A DNA stretch of 64,000 nt from Rhizobium sp. RU33A (GTDB lineage: Bacteria; Pseudomonadota; Alphaproteobacteria; Rhizobiales; Rhizobiaceae), in NCBI RefSeq assembly GCF_900156055.1, contig NZ_FTMQ01000004.1:248001-312000 (forward strand). Direction: 5' to 3'. The notes under the pieces were generated by a model. That model ran no database searches and was not told the DNA's origin. It saw only the letters and a list, made by a program, of their open reading frames with translations. Shown here piece by piece: positions 16,201 to 22,974 of the stretch. The translations under genes were made by a program, and so were the position numbers. Numbering within the stretch: position 1 is the first letter of the stretch; every line of letters starts with the position of its first letter.

Positions 16201-17544
16201 CAGCAGATCGCTGGTCTCGGTTCGGACCAGATCAGTGCCTTGACCGCGGCGCAGATCGCCGCCTTGACACCGGAACAGGTCGGCGCAATGACGCCCCAGC
16301 AGGTCACGCTCCTGTCGAACACCCAGATCGCAGCCTTGGGCGCCACTCAGGTCGCCGCACTGTCCAACGACAGTCTGGCCACTCTGACGAGCGAGAAAAT
16401 CGCGGCACTGACAGTCAAGGCAATCCCTGGCCTGACGGCGACACAGATCGCCTCCATGTCGACCACGCAGATCGAAAGTCTGAGCCAGACCCAGATTGCC
16501 GCGCTCACCTCGACACAGATCGGAGCACTGTCGTCGGCACAGTTGGCAACCTTCTCCAACGCTGAACTCGCCGCGATCGCTCCTGCAGCGATTCCCGGAC
16601 TATCGGCAGGAAACATCGCTGGCTTGAGCCAGGAGCAGATAGGTATCCTCACCGCCGCCCAAATCGGTGCCTTGACCTTCGATCAATTGAACGCGCTACG
16701 TCCGGATCAGCTGGGCGTCATGACCCCGACCCAGATCGGAGCCCTGACGGCGACCCAGCTCGCTTCGCTGTCGGCGGGGACCATTTCCGGTCTGACCACC
16801 ACCCAGATCGCAGCCATTTCGACCAAGGCCATCCCCGGCCTGAGCACGGCGCAGATCGCAACGCTGACCGCCAGCCAGATCGATGCGATGACATCGGCGC
16901 AGTTCGGTGCTCTGAGTGCCAACCAGTTGTCAGCATTCAGTCCGACAGCACTCGAAACGCTGACCTCTGCGGACATAGCGGCCCTCTCGCCGAGTGCGGT
17001 AGGGGGGCTCTCGCCGGCGGTCTTCGCTACACTGCAGCCAGAGCAGATCGCATCCCTGACAACGGGTCAGGTGGCAGCGCTGAGCTATCACCAGCTTCGA
17101 GCGATGACCCAGGATCAGATCGGCGCCATGACGCCGGCACAGATCGGGGCGATGAATGCCGTCCAACTGGCAACACTGGGAACAGACCGGGTCGGCTGGC
17201 TGACAACGGATCAGATCTCGGCCATGGATCCCAAGGCAATTGGCGGTTTGAGCGTGGCCCAGGTCAGCGCCCTCACGGCCGCCCAGGCGGAAGCCTTGAC
17301 ACCTGCACAGGTCGCAGGGCTCAGTTCGACGCAATTGACGGCCATGGGCGCGAACAACCTGCGGACCTTCTCGGCCGAGGACCTGGCAGCCATCAGTCAG
17401 CAGGCGATCCCGGGGCTGACAGTCAGCCAGATCTCCAACATGACGTCATCGCAGCTTCAGGCGATCACGACGACACAGTCCAACTACCTGAGCCCGGACC
17501 AGATTGCCGCCGTGCTCGCGGCTTACCAAGCGGCTGGATCCTGA
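13294..17544 (+). CDS. Giant octapeptide-repeat protein (1416 aa, repeats only), no recognised family
   Basis: The product consists of 6 leading residues, 175 back-to-back octads and a 10-residue tail (ending AAYQAAGS). The octad consensus is L-[ST]-x-x-Q-[IV]-x-A, for example LTPTQIAA or LSTTQIAA. Register is unbroken over 1400 residues. Composition is dominated by A, S, T, L, Q and I, with no cysteine and few aromatics. There is no signal peptide, membrane segment or other domain. [ST]-x-x-Q with frequent Pro after the S/T looks like a helix N-cap, so each octad may begin a very short helix, but a beta-solenoid is not excluded. An AAGAGG ribosome-binding site precedes ATG 13294. It is monocistronic, convergent with phnF. 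Function unknown; a structural, surface or scaffold role is a guess. Confidence 0.9.
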   Translation: MTSISLLSPAQIRALPNSTVSSWSDDEISQLSSTQVGALTSSQISALQTEAVAGLSTSQLKAIAPRSITGLTLDQITALSTEDVSSLVVSQIAALSASQLGGLSSEQSEALTPAQVARLTATQLSAFSTEDLATFSPEDMAAINTAALRGQSPERLAGLSTTQIAALKPNHIATLTPTQIAALTPAQVGAFSTQQMAALSATQVAVLSSDQLGALSATQVAAISPRAITGLSTTQISGLGNEKVGALTAAQMATLTSKQLPAFSTEQVANFSTSQIAAINPRAMSGLSADQIAALSPDQMASLTGTQIAALTRTQMSAFSDDQLAALTATQIRALSATQIAAIPPATVAGFTATQIAALTPKAVAGLNADQLAALSIDQLKGLSTSQVAAMTATQIGSLSSDKVAGLSPAQIGALSSSAVTGLTPSQISALTPAQIGAMSSSQISALKTTQVAAFTADQISGLTPTQIRGLTGPQIAAMSENFITGFSEDQIAALSARAIAGMTADQIGALSMDQLDALSTSQISALNATQIAAIPGEAIDAMSPAKIAAISAKAITGLTSENLASLAPTQIAALTVTQIKGLKADQVSSLTAFQTEAMTNSQISALTAAQLSALSVNAVKAWSPSQIGAISSASISGLTTDQITALNDSQIDGLTAAQISRMNGPQIGALSKEQLAALLPTEIASISASAVSSISADKIDGLSLEQIARLTTAQISAMKSEQLVAFTPTQLASLSSTQLQAVTSAQIAALSPSNIASLSREQIASLSARSIASLSTEQIAAMSADQIDAMTATQISGLTASQLDAMRKADILAFLPAEIAAINPGALSSLDAETIAALSIDQIAAMTPAQLGALSADQVAALTPTQLDAMSAKQLAGFGATQAKALTTAALGALTPEQIAGLSTAAIAALSTTQIAALSTNQIEALNTAQMGALTAAQVAALTPTQLSNLPAAKLAAISATGIAGLTTQQIAGLGSDQISALTAAQIAALTPEQVGAMTPQQVTLLSNTQIAALGATQVAALSNDSLATLTSEKIAALTVKAIPGLTATQIASMSTTQIESLSQTQIAALTSTQIGALSSAQLATFSNAELAAIAPAAIPGLSAGNIAGLSQEQIGILTAAQIGALTFDQLNALRPDQLGVMTPTQIGALTATQLASLSAGTISGLTTTQIAAISTKAIPGLSTAQIATLTASQIDAMTSAQFGALSANQLSAFSPTALETLTSADIAALSPSAVGGLSPAVFATLQPEQIASLTTGQVAALSYHQLRAMTQDQIGAMTPAQIGAMNAVQLATLGTDRVGWLTTDQISAMDPKAIGGLSVAQVSALTAAQAEALTPAQVAGLSSTQLTAMGANNLRTFSAEDLAAISQQAIPGLTVSQISNMTSSQLQAITTTQSNYLSPDQIAAVLAAYQAAGS
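13312..17511 (+). repeat. In-frame array of 175 degenerate 24-bp units encoding octads
   Basis: Every 24 bp encodes one octad, residues 7-1406 of the protein. The core CAG-ATC (Gln-Ile) recurs in phase through most units, while third positions and variable codons differ. The array is therefore old and protein-selected, not a recent identical tandem expansion. No insertion or deletion breaks the 24-bp phase. Confidence 0.92.
13720..17391 (+). repeat. Nine 408-bp super-repeats (17 octads each) within the octad array
   Basis: Octads that lack the usual Gln recur with a period of 17. Super-repeats start at 13720, 14128, 14536, 14944, 15352, 15760, 16168, 16576 and 16984; a tenth partial copy starts at 17392. 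At position 1, Ala replaces Gln in 9 of 10 copies (the other is Gly). At position 11 it is Ala or Ser in 9 of 9. Position 9 is non-Gln in 8 of 9. Position 17 is acidic or Lys in 8 of 10, often after a leading Phe. Positions 12 and 14 keep Gln in all 9. Confidence 0.85.
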
Positions 17545-17554
17545 AGAGCTGGCT

Positions 17555-17577
17555 GAGGTCGGCCAGCGGCCGGCCTC
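17555..17577. terminator. Hairpin between the convergent octad gene and phnF
   Basis: GAGGTCGGCC (17555-17564) pairs with GGCCGGCCTC (17568-17577) around a 3-nt loop, with one G-U pair. It fills the 36-bp gap between two convergent stop codons. There is no U-tract, so it is a weak or Rho-assisted terminator. Confidence 0.5.
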
Positions 17578-17580
17578 ATC

Positions 17581-18300
17581 TCAGTTTCGGATTGTGAACT
17601 GCACACGATCCGCCGGGAAACGGGTAACCGCATACTGAATCGGCCAGCCTGCCGGATCGGTATTGAGCGCACGGGTCACCAGCACGATCGCACCCGGCGT
17701 CAACTCAAGATGCATGACGTCATCCGGCTCAGCGTGGACGGCCGAGATCTCGGTAACCTCACGGACGTAGTCATCGACACCACAGCGAGAGAGCGCGCGG
17801 GTGATCGAACCCGTTGCGGCGAATGCCGTGTCGATGCCAGCAAACCGCTCTGCCGGAAACCACATGGTTGAGCGTGAGACGGCACGACCATCGGCCTTTC
17901 TGATGCCATCGAGCCTCAGGACCTCGTCGCCTGGATTGAGTTTCAGGCGCTTGACGAGATCGGCAGAGGCAGTTTCGCGAGCGGACGACAGCAGGATCCC
18001 CTTGAGATCCCGCGCCTGCTCGCCGATGCCTTCGCTGAAGCGGGTACGCCTACCGATCGGAAAATCGAACTTGTCGCGCTGTGTAATCATCGTGCCGCGC
18101 CCCTGGGCCGCCCGCACAATGCCTTCTTGGGCGAGCGCCGCCAGTGCCGCGCGCACGGTGTGTCGGTTGACACCAAATTCCTCAGCCAGCGCCGTTTCCG
18201 CCGGCACCATGCCCGTCGAGTCATAGAGACCTGTCAGGATATTGGCGCGGATCCGATCGGAAATCTGGCGCCAAAGGGCGACCCCCTTCTGTCTCTGCAT
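17581..18300 (-). CDS. phnF: Phosphonate-metabolism regulator PhnF (GntR family, HutC subfamily)
   Basis: The 239-residue protein starts at ATG 18300; a preceding GTG is also in frame. Residues 8-75 are a GntR winged helix ('WRQISDRIRANILTGLYDSTGMVPAETALAEEFGVNRHTVRAALAALAQEGIVRAAQGRGTMI'), followed by a UTRA effector domain of chorismate-lyase fold ('FSEGIGEQARDLKG', 'LRLDGIRKADGRAVSRSTMWFP'). It is divergent from phnG across a 103-bp gap that holds a Pho box and two perfect inverted repeats. It most likely represses the phn operon until a phosphonate or pathway intermediate binds. Confidence 0.92.
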   Translation of the reverse strand: MQRQKGVALWRQISDRIRANILTGLYDSTGMVPAETALAEEFGVNRHTVRAALAALAQEGIVRAAQGRGTMITQRDKFDFPIGRRTRFSEGIGEQARDLKGILLSSARETASADLVKRLKLNPGDEVLRLDGIRKADGRAVSRSTMWFPAERFAGIDTAFAATGSITRALSRCGVDDYVREVTEISAVHAEPDDVMHLELTPGAIVLVTRALNTDPAGWPIQYAVTRFPADRVQFTIRN

Positions 18301-18318
18301 CACGGAAATACCGGCTCC

Positions 18319-18336
18319 CTGTCACAAGCTTGTCAC
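18319..18336 (+). promoter_or_regulatory. Pho box (PhoB site) upstream of phnG
   Basis: CTGTCAC-N4-TTGTCAC is a direct repeat of 7-mers with the 11-bp phase of the consensus CTGTCAY-N4-CTGTCAY, with one mismatch (T for C in the second copy). It lies 68 bp upstream of the phnG start, which fits PhoB activation under phosphate starvation. Confidence 0.75.
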
Positions 18337-18340
18337 GACC

Positions 18341-18365
18341 ACAAGTTACTCATACAGTAACTTGT
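18341..18365 (+). promoter_or_regulatory. Perfect 25-bp palindrome, probable PhnF operator
   Basis: The arm ACAAGTTACT and its exact reverse complement flank a 5-bp spacer (CATAC). It lies 38 bp before phnG and 40 bp before the divergent phnF start. A 10-bp palindrome ACAAGCTTGT at 18324-18333, inside the Pho box, shares the same ACAAG/CTTGT ends and may be a second half-strength site. Confidence 0.75.
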
Positions 18366-18370
18366 ATGGT

Positions 18371-18388
18371 TGTCTATATTACTAGACA
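18371..18388 (+). promoter_or_regulatory. Second inverted repeat TGTCTA-N6-TAGACA upstream of phnG
   Basis: A perfect 6+6 inverted repeat lies 15 bp before the phnG ATG, where a repressor would block the start of transcription or translation. It may be a further PhnF site or bind another regulator. Confidence 0.55.
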
Positions 18389-18403
18389 TTTCGAGGACTA
18401 ACA

Positions 18404-18874
18404 ATGGAAAAAGCCACCGACATCGATCGCGGCGCCCAGACCGCCAGGAAGCGGATCGTTGATCTGCTTGCCAGGGCCACGCTCACCGAACTTCAAGACG
18501 CCCTCACCGCCTTCGACCCGGCACCGGTTTACACCGCGCTGCGCGGCCCCGAGACCGGTCTCGTGATGGTCAAGGGCCGGATCGGCGGCGGTGGTGCACC
18601 CTTCAATCTCGGCGAAGCGACCGTGAGCCGCGCGAGCATTCGGCTCTCGGACGGCCGGATCGGTCATGGCTACCGGCTCGGAACGGACCGCAAGTCAGCA
18701 CAGCTTTCGGCCGTGCTCGATGCTGTGGCGCAGGACGAAGCAGCCCGCGCATTGCTCGAAACACGCCTCTTGACACCGCTCGAAACACGCCTCGCGACGG
18801 AAGCCGAACGGCTCGAAGCCGAAACGGCCGCCACGAAGGTCGATTTCTTCACCATGGTTCGCGGAGAAGACTGA
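18404..18874 (+). CDS. phnG: C-P lyase complex subunit PhnG
   Basis: The 156-residue protein matches PhnG: 'RKRIVDLLARATLTELQDAL' at the N-terminus, 'GLVMVKGRIGGGGAPFNLGEATVSRASIRLSDGRIGHGY' in the middle and 'TKVDFFTMVRGED' at the end. PhnG joins PhnH, PhnI and PhnJ in the core complex; with PhnI it takes part in making alpha-D-ribose 1-methylphosphonate 5-triphosphate from ATP and phosphonate. It is the first gene of the operon behind the Pho box and operator palindromes, and its stop overlaps the phnH start (ATGA), implying translational coupling. Confidence 0.94.
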   Translation: MEKATDIDRGAQTARKRIVDLLARATLTELQDALTAFDPAPVYTALRGPETGLVMVKGRIGGGGAPFNLGEATVSRASIRLSDGRIGHGYRLGTDRKSAQLSAVLDAVAQDEAARALLETRLLTPLETRLATEAERLEAETAATKVDFFTMVRGED

Positions 18875-19482
18875 TGCTCGAAATCACTGAAAGCCTCGAC
18901 GGCGGCTTCCCGGATGCCGTCACCCATGCCCAACAGGTCTTCCGCAGCGTCATGGACGCCATGGCCCGCCCCGGCAGCATCGGTTTGGTCGACGTGACCG
19001 TCGCACCACCCGCCCCGCTCGGTATCGCGGCTGGCGCCCTGCTGCTGACGCTGTGTGACCACGACACGCCGATCTGGGTCACGCCTGTTCTCGCCAAGTC
19101 CGCCCTTTCAAACTGGATCGGCTTCCACACCGGCGCCAGCCTGACCTCCACGAAGTCCGACGCAAAGTTTGCCTTCGTCGAAGCAGGCGCGCCGGTCCCG
19201 TCGCTGACACAATTTGCGCTGGGAACCCAGGAATACCCCGACCGTTCGACGACACTGGTCATCGAGGTCCCATCGCTCGAGGGCGGCAAGCCTCTGCAAC
19301 TGTCAGGCCCCGGAATTCGCGACACCGCCATCATCGCTCCGAAAGGTCTGCCCGAAACCTTCCTGCGCCAATGGGGCGACAATGGTGCCCTGTTTCCGCG
19401 CGGCGTCGACCTGGTGCTGACGGCAGGTCGACGCTTCATCGCGCTGCCGCGCACGACCAAGATCCGCGAGATGGAGGCCTGA
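18874..19482 (+). CDS. phnH: C-P lyase complex subunit PhnH
   Basis: The 202-residue protein has the PhnH opening 'GGFPDAVTHAQQVFRSVMDAMARPGSIGLVDV' and the closing 'NGALFPRGVDLVLTAGRRFIALPRTTKI'. PhnH resembles a PLP-enzyme fold without the cofactor and is needed for assembly and activity of the PhnGHIJ core. Its ATG overlaps the phnG stop, and phnI starts 3 bp after its end, so stoichiometric synthesis is likely. Confidence 0.94.
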   Translation: MLEITESLDGGFPDAVTHAQQVFRSVMDAMARPGSIGLVDVTVAPPAPLGIAAGALLLTLCDHDTPIWVTPVLAKSALSNWIGFHTGASLTSTKSDAKFAFVEAGAPVPSLTQFALGTQEYPDRSTTLVIEVPSLEGGKPLQLSGPGIRDTAIIAPKGLPETFLRQWGDNGALFPRGVDLVLTAGRRFIALPRTTKIREMEA

Positions 19483-19485
19483 GCC

Positions 19486-20592
19486 ATGTATGTAGCCGTC
19501 AAGGGTGGCGAAAAAGCCATAGCCAATGCCCACAAGCTCCTCGCCGATCGCCGCCGTGGTGACAGATCGCTGCCGTCGATGACGATTGACCAGATCGTCG
19601 CCCAGCTCGGCCTCGCCGTCGACCGTGTCATGGCCGAGGCCTCGCTCTACGACTGCACGCTCGCAGCCCTCGCCCTCAAGCAGTCGCGCGGCGACATGAT
19701 CGAGGCGATCTTCCTCCTGCGCGCCTACCGCACCACGCTGCCGCGCTTCGGCACGTCCCGTCCGATCGAAACGGCCGAGATGCGCGTCGAGCGCCGCGTC
19801 TCCGCCACCTATAAGGATCTGCCCGGCGGACAGCTGCTCGGCCCCACCTTCGACTATACCCATCGTCTCCTCGATCCCTCGCTGCTCGATGACGAGAGGG
19901 TGGATATGGGCGAGCAGCGCGAGGAAGGTCTGGATCCGGTCATGCGGGTTTCTGACATCCTTGACGGCGAAGGCCTGATCGAGCCGGATGGCGAGATGCC
20001 GGAGGATCATATCGCCGGCGACATCACCCGCGAGCCGATGGAATTTCCGATGCCCCGCGACCTGCGCCTCCAGGCGCTTGCCCGCGGCGACGAAGGCTTC
20101 CTTCTGGCACTCGGCTATTCGACCCAGCGCGGTTATGGCCGCACCCATCCCTTTGTCGGCGAAATCCGCATGGGTCTGGTCGAGGTCGAATTCGACGTGC
20201 CGGAACTCGGATTTGCGGTTTCACTCGGCGAGATCCGCGTCACTGAATGCCAGATGGTCAACCAGTTCAAGGGTTCGGCCAAGGCGCCGCCGCAGTTCAC
20301 CCGCGGCTATGGTCTCGTTTTCGGCCAGAGCGAACGCAAGGCCATGTCGATGTCGCTCGTCGACCGGGCGCTCCGCACCCAGGAATTCGGCGAGGATGTC
20401 GTGGCACCTGCCCAGGACGAGGAATTCGTAATCTCCCATTGCGACAACGTCCAGGCAACCGGTTTCGTCGAGCATCTGAAGCTGCCGCATTACGTCGACT
20501 TCCAGGCCGAACTCGATCTCGTCCGCCGTATGCGGGCAAAGCACGACGCCAACAAGACAGATCCGACCGACCTGAAGGAGGCCGCAGAATGA
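19486..20592 (+). CDS. phnI: C-P lyase complex subunit PhnI
   Basis: The 368-residue length fits PhnI. Signatures include 'MYVAVKGGEKAIANAHKLLA' at the start, 'QIVAQLGLAVDRVMAEASLYD', 'RAYRTTLPRFGTSRPI' and 'SLGEIRVTECQMVNQFKGSA'. PhnI is the nucleosidase-type subunit that displaces adenine from ATP with phosphonate in the presence of PhnG, PhnH and PhnL. The gene overlaps phnJ by 4 bp. Confidence 0.95.
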   Translation: MYVAVKGGEKAIANAHKLLADRRRGDRSLPSMTIDQIVAQLGLAVDRVMAEASLYDCTLAALALKQSRGDMIEAIFLLRAYRTTLPRFGTSRPIETAEMRVERRVSATYKDLPGGQLLGPTFDYTHRLLDPSLLDDERVDMGEQREEGLDPVMRVSDILDGEGLIEPDGEMPEDHIAGDITREPMEFPMPRDLRLQALARGDEGFLLALGYSTQRGYGRTHPFVGEIRMGLVEVEFDVPELGFAVSLGEIRVTECQMVNQFKGSAKAPPQFTRGYGLVFGQSERKAMSMSLVDRALRTQEFGEDVVAPAQDEEFVISHCDNVQATGFVEHLKLPHYVDFQAELDLVRRMRAKHDANKTDPTDLKEAAE

Positions 20593-21482
20593 CCGCGCCG
20601 GCAACCGAACTCGCGACCTATAACTTCGCCTATCTGGACGAACAGACCAAGCGCATGATCCGGCGCGCGATCCTGAAGGCGATCGCCATCCCCGGCTACC
20701 AGGTACCTTTCGCCAGCAGAGAAATGCCAATGCCCTATGGCTGGGGCACTGGCGGCGTGCAGGTGACAGCCTCGATCATTGGCCGCGACGACACGCTGAA
20801 GGTCATCGATCAGGGCGCCGACGACACGACAAATGCCGTGTCCATCCGCGCCTTCTTCCAAAAGGTCGCAGACGTCGCCGTCACCACCAAGACAAGCGAA
20901 GCGACGATCATCCAGACTCGTCACCGCATTCCCGAAGAAAAGCTGAGGGAAGGCCAAGTGCTGGTCTACCAGGTGCCGATCCCGGAACCGCTGCGTTTCC
21001 TCGAACCGCGCGAGACCGAGACCCGCAAGATGCATGCGTTGGAAGAATACGGCCTCATGCATGTGAAGCTCTACGAAGACATCGCCAGGCATGGCCGCAT
21101 CGCCACGACCTATGCCTATCCGGTGAAGGTCGAGGGCCGCTACGTCATGGACCCGTCGCCGACGCCGAAATTCGACAATCCGAAGATGCACATGTCGGAA
21201 GCCCTGCAGCTCTTCGGCGCAGGCCGTGAAAAGCGCATCTATGCGGTCCCGCCCTACACCGACGTCGTCAGCCTCGACTTCGAGGACCACCCATTCGAGA
21301 TCCAGACCTTCGACAAGCCCTGCGCGCTCTGCGGCGCCCACAATGTCTATCTCGACGAGGTCGTGCTCGACGACAAGGGAGGGCGGATGTTCGTCTGCTC
21401 CGATACCGACCATTGCGAGACGCGCCAGGCCGAGGGCCATGTCGGCGAAATGCTCGCGAAGAACAAGGAGGCCGCCGAATGA
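20589..21482 (+). CDS. phnJ: C-P lyase catalytic subunit PhnJ (radical SAM)
   Basis: The start at 20589 overlaps the phnI stop and gives 297 residues, the usual size. 'NFAYLDEQTKRMIRRAILKAIAIPGYQVPFASREMPMPYGWGTGG' is diagnostic. The unusual iron-sulphur cluster motif is intact as C245-x2-C248-x21-C270, followed by C276 at the position of the cysteine that forms the thiyl radical. PhnJ cleaves the C-P bond of ribose 1-phosphonate triphosphate, releasing methane or another alkane. The gene overlaps phnK by 4 bp. Confidence 0.96.
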   Translation: MTAPATELATYNFAYLDEQTKRMIRRAILKAIAIPGYQVPFASREMPMPYGWGTGGVQVTASIIGRDDTLKVIDQGADDTTNAVSIRAFFQKVADVAVTTKTSEATIIQTRHRIPEEKLREGQVLVYQVPIPEPLRFLEPRETETRKMHALEEYGLMHVKLYEDIARHGRIATTYAYPVKVEGRYVMDPSPTPKFDNPKMHMSEALQLFGAGREKRIYAVPPYTDVVSLDFEDHPFEIQTFDKPCALCGAHNVYLDEVVLDDKGGRMFVCSDTDHCETRQAEGHVGEMLAKNKEAAE

Positions 21483-22255
21483 GCGACCAGCCGCTTCTGA
21501 AAGTTCGCAACCTCTCCAAGTTCTATGGCAACCGCATCGGCTGCTCGAACGTCTCCTTCGATCTCTGGCCGGGAGAAGTGCTCGCCATCGTCGGCGAAAG
21601 CGGCTCGGGCAAGACGACGCTTCTGAACTGCCTCTCGACCCGGCTGATGCCGACGACCGGCAGCGTCGACTATCACATGCGCGACGGCCAGTACCGCGAG
21701 CTCTATCACATGGGTGAAGCCGAGCGACGCTTCCTGATGCGCACCGACTGGGGCTTCGTGCACCAGAACCCCGCCGATGGTCTTCGCATGACGGTCTCTG
21801 CCGGCGCCAATGTCGGTGAACGTCTGATGGCCGTCGGTGATCGCCACTATGGCCGCATCCGCCAGACCGCCAGCGAATGGCTGGAGCGCGTCGAGATCTC
21901 GACCGACCGCATCGACGACCAGCCGCGCGACTTCTCCGGCGGCATGCGCCAGCGTCTGCAGATCGCCCGCAATCTCGTCACCGGCCCGCGTCTGGTCTTC
22001 ATGGACGAGCCGACCGGCGGCCTCGACGTCTCGGTCCAGGCGCGCCTGCTCGATCTCGTCCGCGGCCTGGTCAATGACCTCGGCCTGTCCGCCATTGTCG
22101 TCACCCACGACCTGGCCGTGGCCCGTCTTCTGTCCCACCGCATGATGGTGATGAAGGACGGCAACGTCATCGAACACGGCCTGACCGACCGCGTGCTCGA
22201 CGATCCGCGCGAACCTTACACCCAGCTGCTCGTATCCTCGATCCTGCAGGTCTGA
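21479..22255 (+). CDS. phnK: C-P lyase accessory ATPase PhnK
   Basis: The ATG at 21479 overlaps the phnJ stop; 258 residues is normal. Walker A GESGSGKTT (39-47), signature 'SGGMRQRLQIARNL', Walker B 'RLVFMDEPTGGLDVSVQ' and the H-loop 'VTHDLAV' are all intact. Although ABC-like, PhnK is not a transporter: it docks on the PhnJ face of the core complex and uses ATP to open it. It lies between the core and phnL as in other C-P lyase operons. Confidence 0.94.
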   Translation: MSDQPLLKVRNLSKFYGNRIGCSNVSFDLWPGEVLAIVGESGSGKTTLLNCLSTRLMPTTGSVDYHMRDGQYRELYHMGEAERRFLMRTDWGFVHQNPADGLRMTVSAGANVGERLMAVGDRHYGRIRQTASEWLERVEISTDRIDDQPRDFSGGMRQRLQIARNLVTGPRLVFMDEPTGGLDVSVQARLLDLVRGLVNDLGLSAIVVTHDLAVARLLSHRMMVMKDGNVIEHGLTDRVLDDPREPYTQLLVSSILQV

Positions 22256-22266
22256 CGGAGATATCA

Positions 22267-22974
22267 ATGGCCACGCCCCTCATTGTTTCGGAAGTATCGA
22301 AAAGCTTCACCATGCACTTACGCGGCGGGCTCGTCCTGCCGGTCATCTCCAACGTATCTTTCTCGGTGGCAGCCGGGGAATGCGTCGTGCTCGGCGGCCC
22401 CTCTGGCATCGGCAAGAGCTCGATCCTCAAGATGCTCTACGGCAACTACGCCGTTGATCAGGGACAGATCCTGGTCAATCACGGCGGCCGCATCGTCGAT
22501 ATCGCCAGCGCCGATCCGCGTACGGTGCTCGAAGTCCGGCGCGGCACACTCGGCTATGTCAGCCAGTTCCTGCGCACGGTCCCGCGTGTCTCAACACTCG
22601 ACGTGGTGGCCGAACCGCTCGTCGCTCGCGGCATTGCAGTTGAGGAAGCGCGTGACCGCGCGAGCGAACTCCTGAGCCGGCTAAACTTGCCGCGCGATCT
22701 CTGGCAGTTGCCCCCCTCGACCTTCTCCGGCGGCGAGCAGCAGCGCGTCAATATCGCACGCGGCTTCATCACGGATCATGCCGTGCTGTTGCTGGACGAG
22801 CCCACCGCCTCGCTCGATGCGACGAACCGCGCCGTGGTCGTCTCGATGATCCGCGCCAAGAAGGAAGCAGGCGTCGCGCTGCTCGGCATCTTCCACGACG
22901 AGGAAGTCCGCGAGGCCGTGGCCGACCGGATCCTCGACGTCATGCAGTTTTCGCCGCGAAAGGCTGCCGCATGA
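22267..22974 (+). CDS. phnL: C-P lyase accessory ATPase PhnL
   Basis: The 235-residue protein has an unusual Walker A (GGPSGIGKSS, near 42-51), signature 'SGGEQQRVNIARGF', Walker B 'VLLLDEPTASLD' and 'GIFHDEEVREAVADR' at the switch. PhnL works with PhnG, PhnH and PhnI in the first step and docks on PhnK. It starts 11 bp after phnK behind a GGAGATATCA site and overlaps the next gene by 4 bp. Confidence 0.94.
   Translation: MATPLIVSEVSKSFTMHLRGGLVLPVISNVSFSVAAGECVVLGGPSGIGKSSILKMLYGNYAVDQGQILVNHGGRIVDIASADPRTVLEVRRGTLGYVSQFLRTVPRVSTLDVVAEPLVARGIAVEEARDRASELLSRLNLPRDLWQLPPSTFSGGEQQRVNIARGFITDHAVLLLDEPTASLDATNRAVVVSMIRAKKEAGVALLGIFHDEEVREAVADRILDVMQFSPRKAAA

Noticed and set aside
13272-17393. 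Many long minus-strand frames across the octad gene
   Set aside because: They follow from the 24-bp period of the plus-strand gene, which keeps antisense frames open. They lack ribosome-binding sites, and the plus-strand repeat is far more regular.
13312-17511. CRISPR-like array from 24-bp periodicity
   Set aside because: There are no identical repeats separated by unique spacers; units are contiguous, diverged and coding.
13294-17544. Similarity of LTPxQ(V/I)xAI units to TAL-effector repeats
   Set aside because: TAL repeats are 33-35 residues with a variable di-residue and a second helix. Here the unit is 8 residues, so the likeness is limited to a helix N-cap phrase.
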